A DNA stretch of 64,000 nt. It comes from Pisaster brevispinus (taxonomy: Eukaryota; Echinodermata; Asteroidea; Forcipulatida; Asteriidae). The stretch is from the NCBI GenBank assembly GCA_023634235.1, contig JAMKCF010000020.1, forward strand, positions 310,001-374,000. The letters run 5' to 3'. The position numbers were made by a program, and so were the translations under genes. Under the pieces are notes generated by a model, which saw only the letters and a list, made by a program, of their open reading frames with translations, did not search any database and was not told the DNA's origin. Numbering within the stretch: position 1 is the first letter of the stretch; each line of letters starts with the position of its first letter. Positions 46,241 through 58,100 of the stretch are shown here, piece after piece.

Positions 46241-49200
46241 CTGTTAACAAATATCTACACAAGAAATTTACCAACAACAGGATATTCGTTAGAAATCCAC
46301 CTCCACTACCAAAATCGAACAAGCTTTGAAGATAACACTACAGGGAGTACTGGTTTGCTGGGGCGGTCATATTTCACTCTTGCTGGTTAGAACGTCATTG
46401 CTGTATTTACTGTCTTAACAGAAAAGGCCATAAAGCCGTCTGGGAACAAGACTTTGGGAAGCAGATGACATATCATTTGCATATTAGAATAACTTCAAGG
46501 TTTAAAACTTGACAATAGGTTTTTAAAAAAAGGGGGGGGAACATAATTTTAACTGAGCATAGGTCATAATTAAGACCAATATCTCAACATTTTAATTTTG
46601 CATTATTACTTGTGCCAATTAAGTAATATTTGATGAGATACAAGTCAGAGGTAAGTCAAATCGATGACTTCAACTGTTTTCCTCTCTCAATATCCCCTAA
46701 CTGCTTCTGCAGTACCCACTGAGGCAAATATTAGTGTTGAAATCCTGACTTTGTCTGTTCAGGCAGTTAGTTTTTATGAATGAAATGGTTCCATTATCAC
46801 TATGATCCCCTTAAACTGTTCTTTCATCTCGATGAAATGATGAGTGAATAAATAAAAGTAAAAAGGTAATGCGTGTAAAACAAAAGCAACTTAGAGGACG
46901 TGCAACACATTGGTAAGGTTCAAAATTAAAATGTTCACAGATTTACAAAAGGTATGGTACCAAAGTTTAAATCAAAATAGCTTTACCTCAAATGCTTTAA
47001 TTTTTGAGAAATGAGTATAACAGTTGGTTTTGATCTCGTGAGATCAAAACCTGTTGTTTGAAAATAGGGAGGGTATTTTTCACTGATTTTCTTGTGACTC
47101 TGATAACTGATTGAGTTTAAACTTTCACAGTTTTGTTACTTCACGTTTGTTGTTGGGTCACTTAAAGTGCGGCTACTTGTCCTAGACAATTACCAGTGTT
47201 GTCAAAGTGCTATTACAAAACATATACATGACATTCTTAAGAATGTGGGTTTAGTTTGGGGTTTTTAAGCAAAAGGACTGGGCCCAGTTTCATAAAGACT
47301 TTAAGCAGAAAATACTGCTTAGCAAGTTTCTATGCTAAGCAAAAAATGAGTGGGGCACCAGTCACAACAATGTAAACTTTCTGGATTTTGGCTGGTATAC
47401 AGTTTTTGCTTAGCAATATTTTTCTGTGCTTAGCAAGTTTTTGTGCTTACAGGTTTTATGAAATTGGGCCCGAAGGCTTCTGACAAGAACCTTTGTGTAC
47501 CTTTCTCTTAAAACCTACTAAAGACAAAAACTCTCTCAGAAACACTGAATGTTTTACTGTTTTTGATATTTAATGATGACTATATTTTTAATAAATTGAA
47601 TAAATAGTTATAATATTGCTGCATCAAACACTGCAGTCCTAATAGAAGCATATGAGTTAAACTGTTACCGCCTACAAGAGGGGCTATGTACAATCCCAAA
47701 ATTTGCTTCTGGTGTTTACTAAAATACTGGCCGCTGAGGGCGTTAAATCTGAACATCTGCATTATTTTGTTTTGTTTCATAAGTATGAAGACAAACTAAT
47801 TCCTTGAAACAAATATAACAGAAACACTGCTTATTATATATGTCTGTTGGTGAAAACAAGTTAGCTTGAAATTTGCATAAATCTTTTTGCTAGAGGGCGC
47901 TGTGCACAGAATTACTATTAATTGATAAAGTTATATTTCCAAATTCTTCCCTCAACTGCGACCTGGTATCTTTCCTTATAACCTTATGATTGTAAGAAAC
48001 TGTTTTCTTCCAAAATGATTATCAAATCATGATTAACTGGCAAATTGAATTGAATTTAACACACGGAAAATACTACAAACCATGTTTCCACTCTACCAAC
48101 TACTCCTCTACAGTTCACCCGTTGAATCTTAGCCGATAAAATATTCCAATGTGCCTCACAGTTCTACTCATTTCCTACACAAACCATTCAGTCGCAGGTA
48201 TACTTTAGTTACTCTACATTGCAGTTACATAGCATAGTGTATGTTAGAGCAGCCTAGACAATTTGCACGAATCATTGACTCAGTAAAGACTTATGTCACA
48301 GAATCTTTTTCAGGCATTCTTAATAAACACACATCTTGTCTGATCTTCAAGACATAATACTCTGAATCAGAGCAGAACGATGTAGAACACAACACTAAGG
48401 ATGTTACAGGACTTGTCATGTAAAATTACTATGACTGAAATGAGAACTTTATCCAAGTGTTATCATGGATGTTTTTTTATACACTCTGCATCAGTCCATA
48501 TGAACATGTCGTACAAGAGTCCTTTCAGTTGATAAGAATAGAAGAATTAGCAAAGGTTTTTTGTCTTTGTGTTTTGTTTTTGCTACTACCAACTTCCTCA
48601 CATGGAATAGGTGCAATCTAGTTGTAACACACTATCATTATTGGTGTATTTACTTTAAAAGAGACCTTTGAAGTTCTCACCAATCTTTCTTATATCCTTT
48701 AAGAACTCAGTCCAAAATATTGAAAAAATGTCCAAAATGTGACAAATGCCAATAAAACCAAGTCAATGTTCACAAATAAGCATTGCACAGCAAATTCAAT
48801 ATATTTACTTCTTTTTTGTAAATATTCATGAAAAAACAACTCCTCAAACTCAAATCTTTTTGTCAAACATTTAACTGAGTTCGAGTAAAAATGAAAGTAA
48901 CAACAGAAAGACAGTAATACTGAAGAAATCAAACTTTCAAAAACCTGCTTTATGCAAGCTTTGAAAGATTACATAAATGTTTTTTTTTTTTTACAATAAA
49001 ATGTTTAATGCATATTTTCATTCCAACATGCAATTCTCTTCTAAAACTGTCTCTAATACTTGTAAAAATCCATCACAAGTTGAATACATCATATGGGTAG
49101 TGAATATAAACTTCAAATTGACAACTAGTGTAAATATTTCCTTTCTTTTTTAAATATAGAATCGCTGTACCAATCAAAATAGTATCAGCTAGGACTACTA

Positions 49201-49970
49201 CACAACTCCTCGTCAACTTTGAATTTTGTGAATACACCTCACATGAAGCAGTCACCATATGATGAATTCTTGATATAGTTTCAACTATTTCTAATTTTGT
49301 TGTCATCTCTCCTTATTGAGCTATCAGAAAAGACAAAATCTTGCTTGAATTTTTGGGGAGTCGTGACTTAAATAAAACACTACAGTTTCACTTGCTGAGT
49401 GCATTGCCTCATAGAAACTTATTGTCATCCACACTCTCTCCATGGAAGCAATCTTGTACCCTGAACAAGACCCCTTTCACCCAATGAGGGTAAATATGGG
49501 TTTTAATCAGGATATACTGAAACAACTATGGATAGTACACTGGGGGCTTGTGTATTATCCGTAATTCCACTCACAGGGTCTGCTACAAAAACTACCCCAA
49601 TTGGGGTATCGATCGACCCTGATTGGTATTCTTATCCACTGATTGAGATATAAACGATTACCAATCGGGATATTGATCGACCCTGATTGTTCTCTTTTCC
49701 CCTGATAGGGATAAAAATGATTCCCAATTGGGTAGGCTTTAGATCCAAGTCCTTACGTACATCTATAGATGTAAGTTGTAAGTGACTGGAGTTATGGTGA
49801 CACTATGAGTTGAATAACAATGTACAATCAAGAAATGAAATTGTAGTGTTGCTAATAACTACTCAAATATGAATGGACGGTTTCAAAAATTCCCAATAAG
49901 GGTGACTGCAAGAAACCTAGTTAAGATTTCTTGCAAATTACTTTTTTTTTAAGAATCGGTACTGAGAAGA
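46240..49970. other. no gene seen; 3' flank of the muscle gene, one MITE
   Basis: AT-rich DNA. The palindromic MITE at 47279-47472 is annotated separately. A roughly 67-bp motif (GATCGACCCTGATTG) is repeated near 49608 and 49675. No clear AATAAA was found close to the muscle gene stop; ATTAAA lies at 49507-49502. Confidence 0.45.
47279..47472. mobile_element. palindromic MITE
   Basis: The ends GGGCCCAGTTTCATAAAG and the inverse of GGGCCCAATTTCATAAAA form inverted repeats. The interior has repeated TGCTTAGCAA words. A partial relative lies at 32760-32960. Confidence 0.65.
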
Positions 49971-49977
49971 CGATATG

Positions 49978-52106
49978 TTACTCAACAGATTTGAGTAACT
50001 CGTCTATGTTGACAGGCTCAGCATCATCAAGAAGCACCTGAAGAGAGAAGGAAGTCTGACACTCTCCAAATGCATTCTTAGCTTTGAAGGTGTACTTGCC
50101 AGTGTCTGTTGACAAAGCCATCGGAATCTCAAGACGGTACTCGTTGCCCTCTGATATCAGAGAGAAACGACCGCCATCTTCAAGAGCGCGGTCATCTTGA
50201 AGCCAGAATACTGTAAATTTAAACAAAAATCACAAATAAGGGCATCAAGTATTCATAGTTCATATGGCCCTAGCCGGGAATCGAACCAGGGCCAATGTGG
50301 TGAGAGGGGAGTGCTTGCCTAAGTGCAATGCCACCTAAGGAATGACATATCTGGCCCAATATCTGAGGTCAAAATGTTCATGTGCCACGGGTGCCAAACC
50401 GGCAGATACCAGCCCAATATAAATTATTATTATTCATCATCATGTTAATATAATAATAATAATAATAATAATAACTAGAACAGCGAAGCTGCCATGGCGA
50501 GCTGCCGATCGCCAGATAGAAGACCAATGACTAATTGCAATAAGGAGTTATGACCATTTAAGGTTTTCATTGTTTTAGCTCATTCAACTGGAACCAGTGA
50601 TAAACTCTGAGAGTTTTATCTTTTCATATGAATCTACATGTAAGAAGCAATATTTGATTCAAGTTTCAAGTCAGTACATCATTGCAACAAGGAGTTATGA
50701 CCATTTAAGTTTTTTATTGTTTGAGCTCATTCAACTGTAACCAGTGATAAACTCTTGAGTTTTATCTTTTCATATGAATCTACGTGTAAGAAGCAATATT
50801 TGATTCAAGTTTCAAGTAAGTACATCATTGCAATAAGGAGTTATGGCCATTTAATTGTTGTCATTGTTTTAGCTCATTCAACTGGAACCAGTGATAAACT
50901 CTTTGAGCTTTATCTTTTCATATGAATCTACATGTAAGAAGCAATGTTTGATTCAAGTTTCAAGTCAGTACATCATTGCAATAAGGAGTTATGACCGTTT
51001 AAGTTTTTAATTGTTTTAGCTCATTTAACCGGAACCGATTTTATGCTCAGCCTGTCTGTTGTCAATTGTAAGTCAAAGTTACAACTTAACTAAGTTCAAA
51101 ACTTTAAAATTTTAGTTTGAGTTTGGTTCTTTAAAATCCAGAGGTCAATAATTGAGCCTGAAAAAAAAAACTTTAACATTTTTTTTATTCCCAAAACTTT
51201 AACATTTTTTTTATTCCCAAAACTTCAACATTATTGGAAAACATAGTTGAAAAAAAAAAAATAAATGACTGGCAATTATATATAACAATCTCACTTGGGC
51301 TTGTACATACCATAAAACAACTCAACTCAAAGACTGATACTTAAACAAAAACTTTAACATTTCCACTGAACGCGGACGGCCGGACAGACGGACGGACCGA
51401 CAGACGGACGGACGGACAGACGGGACGGAAATTGTCATTACATAGGCTCACTCTGCTTCGCAGCTCGCCAATAATACAAGACAATTATATGGCGCATAAT
51501 GCAGGAGCCTCTATGCCCAATCTTTGTTACAAATAGAAATATTCAAACAAGTCTTTAAAAGTCCCTTGAAAATCTGAAGAGAGTCAGCTTGGTGAATATG
51601 AAGAGTTAAGTCGTTCCATAATGAAGGTGCAATGAAGTGGAAGGCTCTTTGACCATAGAATTTAGTCGAAAAAGTACTTTGAGCCAGTAGGGATTGGCCA
51701 GCAGAATTAAGGGGACAAACAGGAATGTATTTAAGTAGAAGGTCAGATATATAGACAGGAGATAGTTCATAAAGAGCTTTGAAAGTGTTGAGATTTAATT
51801 TATACGAGATACGTAATTTGATATAATATATAATTTCTATTTTGCAAGACAAATTCTTAAATATGTTCCAGGCAACCTTTGGGATAGACAGGAGGCCAAG
51901 ATTATCAAAACCTTCAGACCCTTTTAGTTCTGAGACCCAAACCCAAATAGCCCCAGAACCAAACACTTTATGATATGAGATTGCTTTACCTTCATCAGCA
52001 GCTTCCATTAGCTTACAGTAGAATTTGGCACTCAATCCTTCATCCACACTGACAGGCTCTGGCTGGACGACCATCACTGGACCTTTGTATCCCTCTGCCA
52101 CTCCAG
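49978..52106 (-). CDS. exons 12-13: C-terminal Ig domain and stop
   Basis: Exons 52106-51990 and 50210-49978. The Ig domain runs VSVDEGLSAKFYCKL, VFWLQDDRALEDG and STDTGKYTFKAKNAFGE, with the second Cys replaced by Phe. The protein ends with a short acidic tail, VNIDELLKSVE and TAA. The 1.8 kb intron between the exons contains a LINE 3' fragment into whose tail a Helentron-like element is inserted. Confidence 0.92.
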
Positions 52107-55100
52107 CTGAAAAAAAAGAAAAGAAATATTCAGTTATGTAAATTATTTAGTGCTCTGCATGGTCTCCATGAACATTATCGGACCTCGCTATGTTCGTCTA
52201 TTCACTACTTCCTGTCAGTATTTAAAAACAATTCTGTGCCCACCTGCGTTACTATTGGATTTTTTTGGAGCTTCTTGAGTAATTGTTTTCCTTTGAAAAT
52301 ATCATTGCGACAATAAAACCCAGACTTCACAAAGGACAGACACCAAAGGTTCTCATAATTAGTTCAAGGATTTGATGTTGTCCTGTATGCCACATTTGTA
52401 GGTGCCAGCATGATCAAGCTACAGAATGGAAAGTCCGGGAAAAAAAAAAAAAGCTGTCTGACTGTCGGAAAAAAACAATAGCAGGAAAACACTTCATCCG
52501 ATGTGAAGTGGTTACATAATTATAATAATAATAATAATAATACGAGACATTTATATAGCGCATAATGCAGGAGCCTCTATGCGCAACACAAAAACAATAC
52601 AAAAAACAATGAAATTAAATATAAAGCAACTATTACAAAAATAAAGATTTAAACAAATGAGTCTTTAAAAGTCCCTTGAAAATCTGAAGAGAGTCAGTTT
52701 GACGAATGTGAAGCGGTAAGTCGTTCCATAACGAAGGTGCAATGAAGTGGAAGGCTCTTTGACCATAGAATTTAGTGGAAAAAGTAGATTGAGTCAATAG
52801 GGATTGGCCAGCAGAGCGAAGAGGACGAACAGGAATATATTTATGCAGAAGATCAGATATATAGACAGGAGATAATCCATGAAGAGCTTTGAAAGTGATT
52901 AGATTTAACTTATAAGCAATACGCAAGTTGATCGGGAGCCAGTGGAGTTCTTGTAAGATGGGTGTTATATGTTGAGAACGAGGTGTACGTGAGACGAGGC
53001 GAGCAAACCGCTGAATTTGTTGCTAAGAGCATTCATTCTAAGAATCGTGGCAGTGTTCCATCCCAAAATTGCTTGAACAACTTCTCATGGCATTTCCCGA
53101 AACAATAATAAAACTTCACTAAATATTTTCTGTCATTTCAGATGGTTTTTGATCCCTTTGAGTCAAAAGATGCTCAACATGCTTACTCACTTGCAGTCTG
53201 GACAATTTCTGCTTATTTCTAATCAATACTTCGCTAAGCATTGATTTAAATGTATGGTCATGGATTGGTTTTTGTTGACGTAATGATAATTTATAGGCAA
53301 ATCATAAAGAAAGATAAACTAAAAGTCACACGTGATAGTTTTGGGTGTATACAGTGTCTAGTTGCTGAGAAAACAGTCCAAACTGTCACAGTATTTTCAC
53401 ATCATATCCATCAACGTTCAGTGAGGTGAGAGCATTTGTGAACGAACACCGACCCTTAGATATCTGACAAATGATTCATGCATGAATCGTTTCTCAGATT
53501 GGGGTGAAAATTTATCCAAACCATATTACTTGGAAGGGAGTCCTTTCTGAAAATAGTTTGTTACTATCAACAGATGCAGTGCTTCTCAACAAGGAAGTTT
53601 GTATAGTCATTAGTTTTTTTCTTCCTTTTAAGTTGAATGATTGAAGATAAATGCACAGCCAGACACACCAGGACAAACTCTTTGGGTTAGTGCTAAGTGT
53701 GTACTGGGGTTTTTCACGTGCATTGCTAGTTTCTTATAACAACTCACGGGACCTATGGCTTTACATCCCATCCTAAGGATGAAGCAATCTTAAGGACACA
53801 AGTGTCACGCCTGGGTCTTGAACCCACACTCTGGTGATCAGAAACACCAGAACTTGAATTCAGTGCTATTAATCGCTTGGCCATGACACGCCACTTTTTG
53901 TAGTGTTTACCAATCAATGACTCTTTCTTTAAGCTTAGCAGCTTTAATAAAAAAACATACCAGACTCAGCTTCTCCTGCTTGCTCATCCATCGTTGCCTC
54001 TTCTACATTAGCATCATCCTGTATGATGATCTCCATCTCTCCTGTATCCTGCACCTCCTCAATGACGCCTCCTTGTTGACCTTCCTCTCCTTCCTCATCT
54101 CCAGCTTCTTTCTTACGAGCCATCATTCCTTTGAAGCCAGCCTGGATCGTCAAGGCAGCCTTTTCGGTTTCGGGATCTCCCAAGTCGATGTCCATTTCTG
54201 CTGATGCTGAGATCTCAAACTGGCCACCGCTCTCTTTTCCCTCAGCATCTGGATAAAAAGTGTTTTAATATGATTTAGTTTTGCCCAACATTGGTGTTTA
54301 ATAAATCTTGTTTACTCAGAGCTTTGCAAGTCCTCCTGAAACAGACCCACTGATTAAAATAAAAAAGCACATACCATTCTTTATCCCTGCAGGCATGACA
54401 TATGGTCCTTAGAAAATATTTGGTACCTTTTTATATGCACAAGGTCTAACCTACATGTAGTTTTAGGTTTAGTTTACCAGTGCTCAACTCTACTGAAATG
54501 TCACCCCAGCCAGAATCAAACCAGAGCTACATTGGTGAGAGGTGAGAACTTTACGCACTAGCCACCCATGCCATCATTTTGAATTCTGAAAAGACCTTTA
54601 TCTCACAAGAACAGATGTAAAAACCAAGTCCAATTATTAAATCTTTTCTTGCACAAATCATCAACGTTAACTAAGCTCAATGGAATTCCTAATGGCTTCT
54701 GGTAACCAGTGGAGCAAGTTTGTGTGAAGTGGGTGTGGCTTAGAGCGGGATTAGGTCACACTTATGAACAGGTTGCAGTTTACTCTAACATGAATGAGAT
54801 TTGATGGATGTGAAAATTGATCAATCATGGCTTGCTGGCCTGGGTGCCCCCTTATTCTAGACTCGGAACCTCCAAGATGTTACAATTCAGAAGGTTTACA
54901 GACTCTGTGCCTCACCAGAAATAACAACCTCCAGGTTCAGATACAATGTGGACTTCTTATTTCTCTCTTTGATGACAGCTTTCAAGAAAACTTAAAGGCC
55001 CAAGGAGATTTTTTAGAAAATCCTAAATCAGGTAAAATCCTGAAAATAACCTTCTAACTAACCTTTCTCAAATGTTTCAACTCCATAAACTTCTTCTTGT

Positions 55101-58100
55101 CTCTCTTTCCGTTTCTCTCTCTTTGTACGTTGTCCTCCTTCTTCCGTCTCTGCATCAAAAGGAAATTCAAGAAAATTTTTAAAAATACTTTCTAGAAATG
55201 TAAACAATCAGAGCGTGGGTTACGTTTCATACTCGAATCAACCAATCTTAATTGAGGCTGATGTAGAATTAGCAGCTGCAGCTTGGGTTGCAGCTGTCGC
55301 ACGCTATGCTGGTGTCATGCAGCTACTAATTTGGCAACAGCCTTATTTCATGAGCTTTCATAGCAAGAACTACTTCATTTAATATTTGTTGGGGTTTGTT
55401 TGCATCTGATGAAGTAGTTGTTGCTACGACAGCTAATGCAGTTTCTTATGTAATTAGTTAGTCTTAAAGTGCTACCACTACCTTCCTAGTTAAAGAGAGT
55501 AAGGGTTGATGTTTGAAGGAAATGAATTGTTAACTTTTAAAATCCCAAAAATTAAATAAACACAGGACTTGGTATTACTCACCGACAATGGACTCCGAGA
55601 CACTTTCCTTCTTTTGCTTGTACTCTCGGAATCCTTGCTGGATTGTCTTAGCAGCAGACAAAGTATCATCTTCAGTTAGTTCTTCTCGTCTCTTTGAACG
55701 ACGTACTGTAGAACTAGAACTAGAACTATACTCAGTAGAGCTGCTGACACCTCCTCTTTTAGAACGATCTGTTAGAAAAGTCATAAACTCACTTCAAAGT
55801 TTGGTGTAAACTAAATCAAAAATTTCTCCACTTGATGAAGTTGGGATAATTAATCTGACTAAAACTCAGAACATTTGTCAAATTTTAGATGAGATATTAG
55901 GCAATTTGAAGCCAGTGTTGGGATCCTTCAATAATCAATTACTTGGTGTACAGAATATTTTTACATATGAGAAACTTCTCTATGGGCTTAGTTTGGGTTT
56001 GCATTGAGGTTTAACAATCAACTTTACATTTAATATAAGAGTTCAGGAGATTTGCTACACAATTTTTACTAAGGTTCTTCCCAGTTTGTTGTAAATATAT
56101 TAACTTGTATTATTTTCATGGTTTGATAGCTGAAAAATATATAAATGAATTGAAACTAAAAAAATTAACCAGGGCAAGGGGTTGGAGTTGGTTGTGAGAG
56201 ACTGACAGGGAATGGGTTTTGTTGGGGTTGGTTGTGAGAGACTGAGAGGGAATGGGATTTGTTGGGGCTGGTTGTGAGAGACTGAGAGGGAAGGAGATTT
56301 GTTGGAGTTGGTTGTGAGAGACTGAGAGGGAATGGGATTTGTTGGGGCTGGTTGTGAGAGACTGACAGGGAATGGGTTTTGTTGGGGTTGGTTGTGAGAG
56401 ACTGAGAGGGAATGGGATTTGTTGGGGCTGGTTGTGAGAGACTGAGAGGGAAGGAGATTTGTTGGGGTTGGTTGTGAGAGACTGAGAGGGAATGGGATTT
56501 GTTGGGGCTGGTTGTGAGAGACTGACAGGGAATGGGATTTGTTGGGGCTGGTTGTGAGAGACTGAGAGGGAAGGAGATTTGTTGGGGTTGGTTGTGAGAG
56601 ACTGACAGGGAAGGGTCCTTTGAAGTTGATTGTAAGAGACTGACAGGGAATTTGTTGGAGGTGGTTGTGAGAGACTGGCAGAGAAGGGTCTTTTTGGAGT
56701 TGATTGTAAGAAACTGACAGGGAATGGGTTTGTTGGAGTTGGTTGTGAGAGACTGAGAGGGAAGGGGGTTTGTTTGGGTTGGTTTTGTTACCTTCCACAC
56801 TGATGACACATTCTGTTTCCTCAGTACCCATAGAGTTCTGTGCAATGCATGTGAATCTACCACATGTTTGTGGAGTAGCACGATCAATCTCCAGTACAGC
56901 CATACGATAGGAGTACTCCTGCTTGAAGTCTGGATGAGTCTTAGGAATATCCTCACCGTTTCTCATCCAAGTAACCTGAAAAACACAATGTTCAGAAACT
57001 AAAATACTATTATAAGAACTTTGGAAGAACCAATCAGAGCAGTGCTGACTCTACACTGAAACCTCTGAATCCCTATGAAGAGATCAGCATCTCAAACACT
57101 TGTCACTCTACTGACGATGACTAGAACAGGCTAGTTAAAACATTGAGACCAATTAAAACTCACTCCGCGGCAGTCAAAATAATATTAAGAAGTCCCCTAC
57201 CCACCCAAGTTGTACTTAATAAGCAGGCCAGTTCTTTTCCGAACTAGTAAGTAGTCTCCGATAGCCAGACAAGTTCTAAGAACAAATCTGCACAGCAAAG
57301 TAGATATATACACACAGTGCTACCACTAACTGAATACAGATACAAGAACTTCATTGGCAGAATCCTTCACTTTAAGTTTTTGTATCAGCTCTCATCGAAT
57401 GGAAGCCCTAAGAAAAAAGATAATTCTGCAGTAACACCATGTGGTATGAGATCTACTTGAGTAGTGCTCGCTTGGAGAGGAAGAGCCAGCTTTGACCAGT
57501 TTGCTCTGATCATTTTCTGCAGCAAAAGTTTTCAGAAAAGTTCACTTCCTCCGCCTTATTCGATAAATGAGAAAATATAAAAAGCTGTTGCGAACTGCCA
57601 TACTTCCCTAAGTTACCCGTCATACATTCCCTGCAGGTTCTTAGTGATCTTACCTCTCCAGCCCCCCCTCCATCTTCCCCCAGCAGGATAGGTTCCCTTT
57701 ACCTCTCCACCCCAACACCCCTCCACCTTCCCCCAGCTACCCCTCAATAGGATAGGTTCCCTTCAGGTTCTGAGTGATCTTACCTCTCCACCCCAACACC
57801 CCTCCACCTTCCTCCAGCCACCCCTCAATAGGATAGGTCCCCTTCAGGTTCTGAGTGATCTTACCTTAGGCTCTGGGTAACCAGCAACGATACAGCTCAA
57901 TCTGACGCTAGTTCCTTCTTGGATGGTCCGTGGTCGAAGACGGAATGTGAAGAGTGGTTTAGAGTCTGGTCGAGCTGGAGGCAGTGCTTGCTGCTCAACG
58001 CGTCTGTGGTGAAAAAATAGACTGATATCAGAATTATATCTGCATTCCCCATGTAAGAAACAATATTAAATATTTCTTAAAGTGGCAGGTGTCATAGGAT

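Noticed and set aside
51511..52101. 196-codon minus-strand frame joining an Ig exon to LINE protein sequence
   Set aside because: The Ig part ends at a proper donor (51990/51989), the next Ig half is in phase at 50210, and the rest is intron running into a LINE fragment by chance.
56100..56966. 288- and 263-codon Ser/Gln/Pro-rich frames
   Set aside because: Real coding stops at the donor 56792; the remainder is the 40-bp intronic minisatellite, open in more than one frame.
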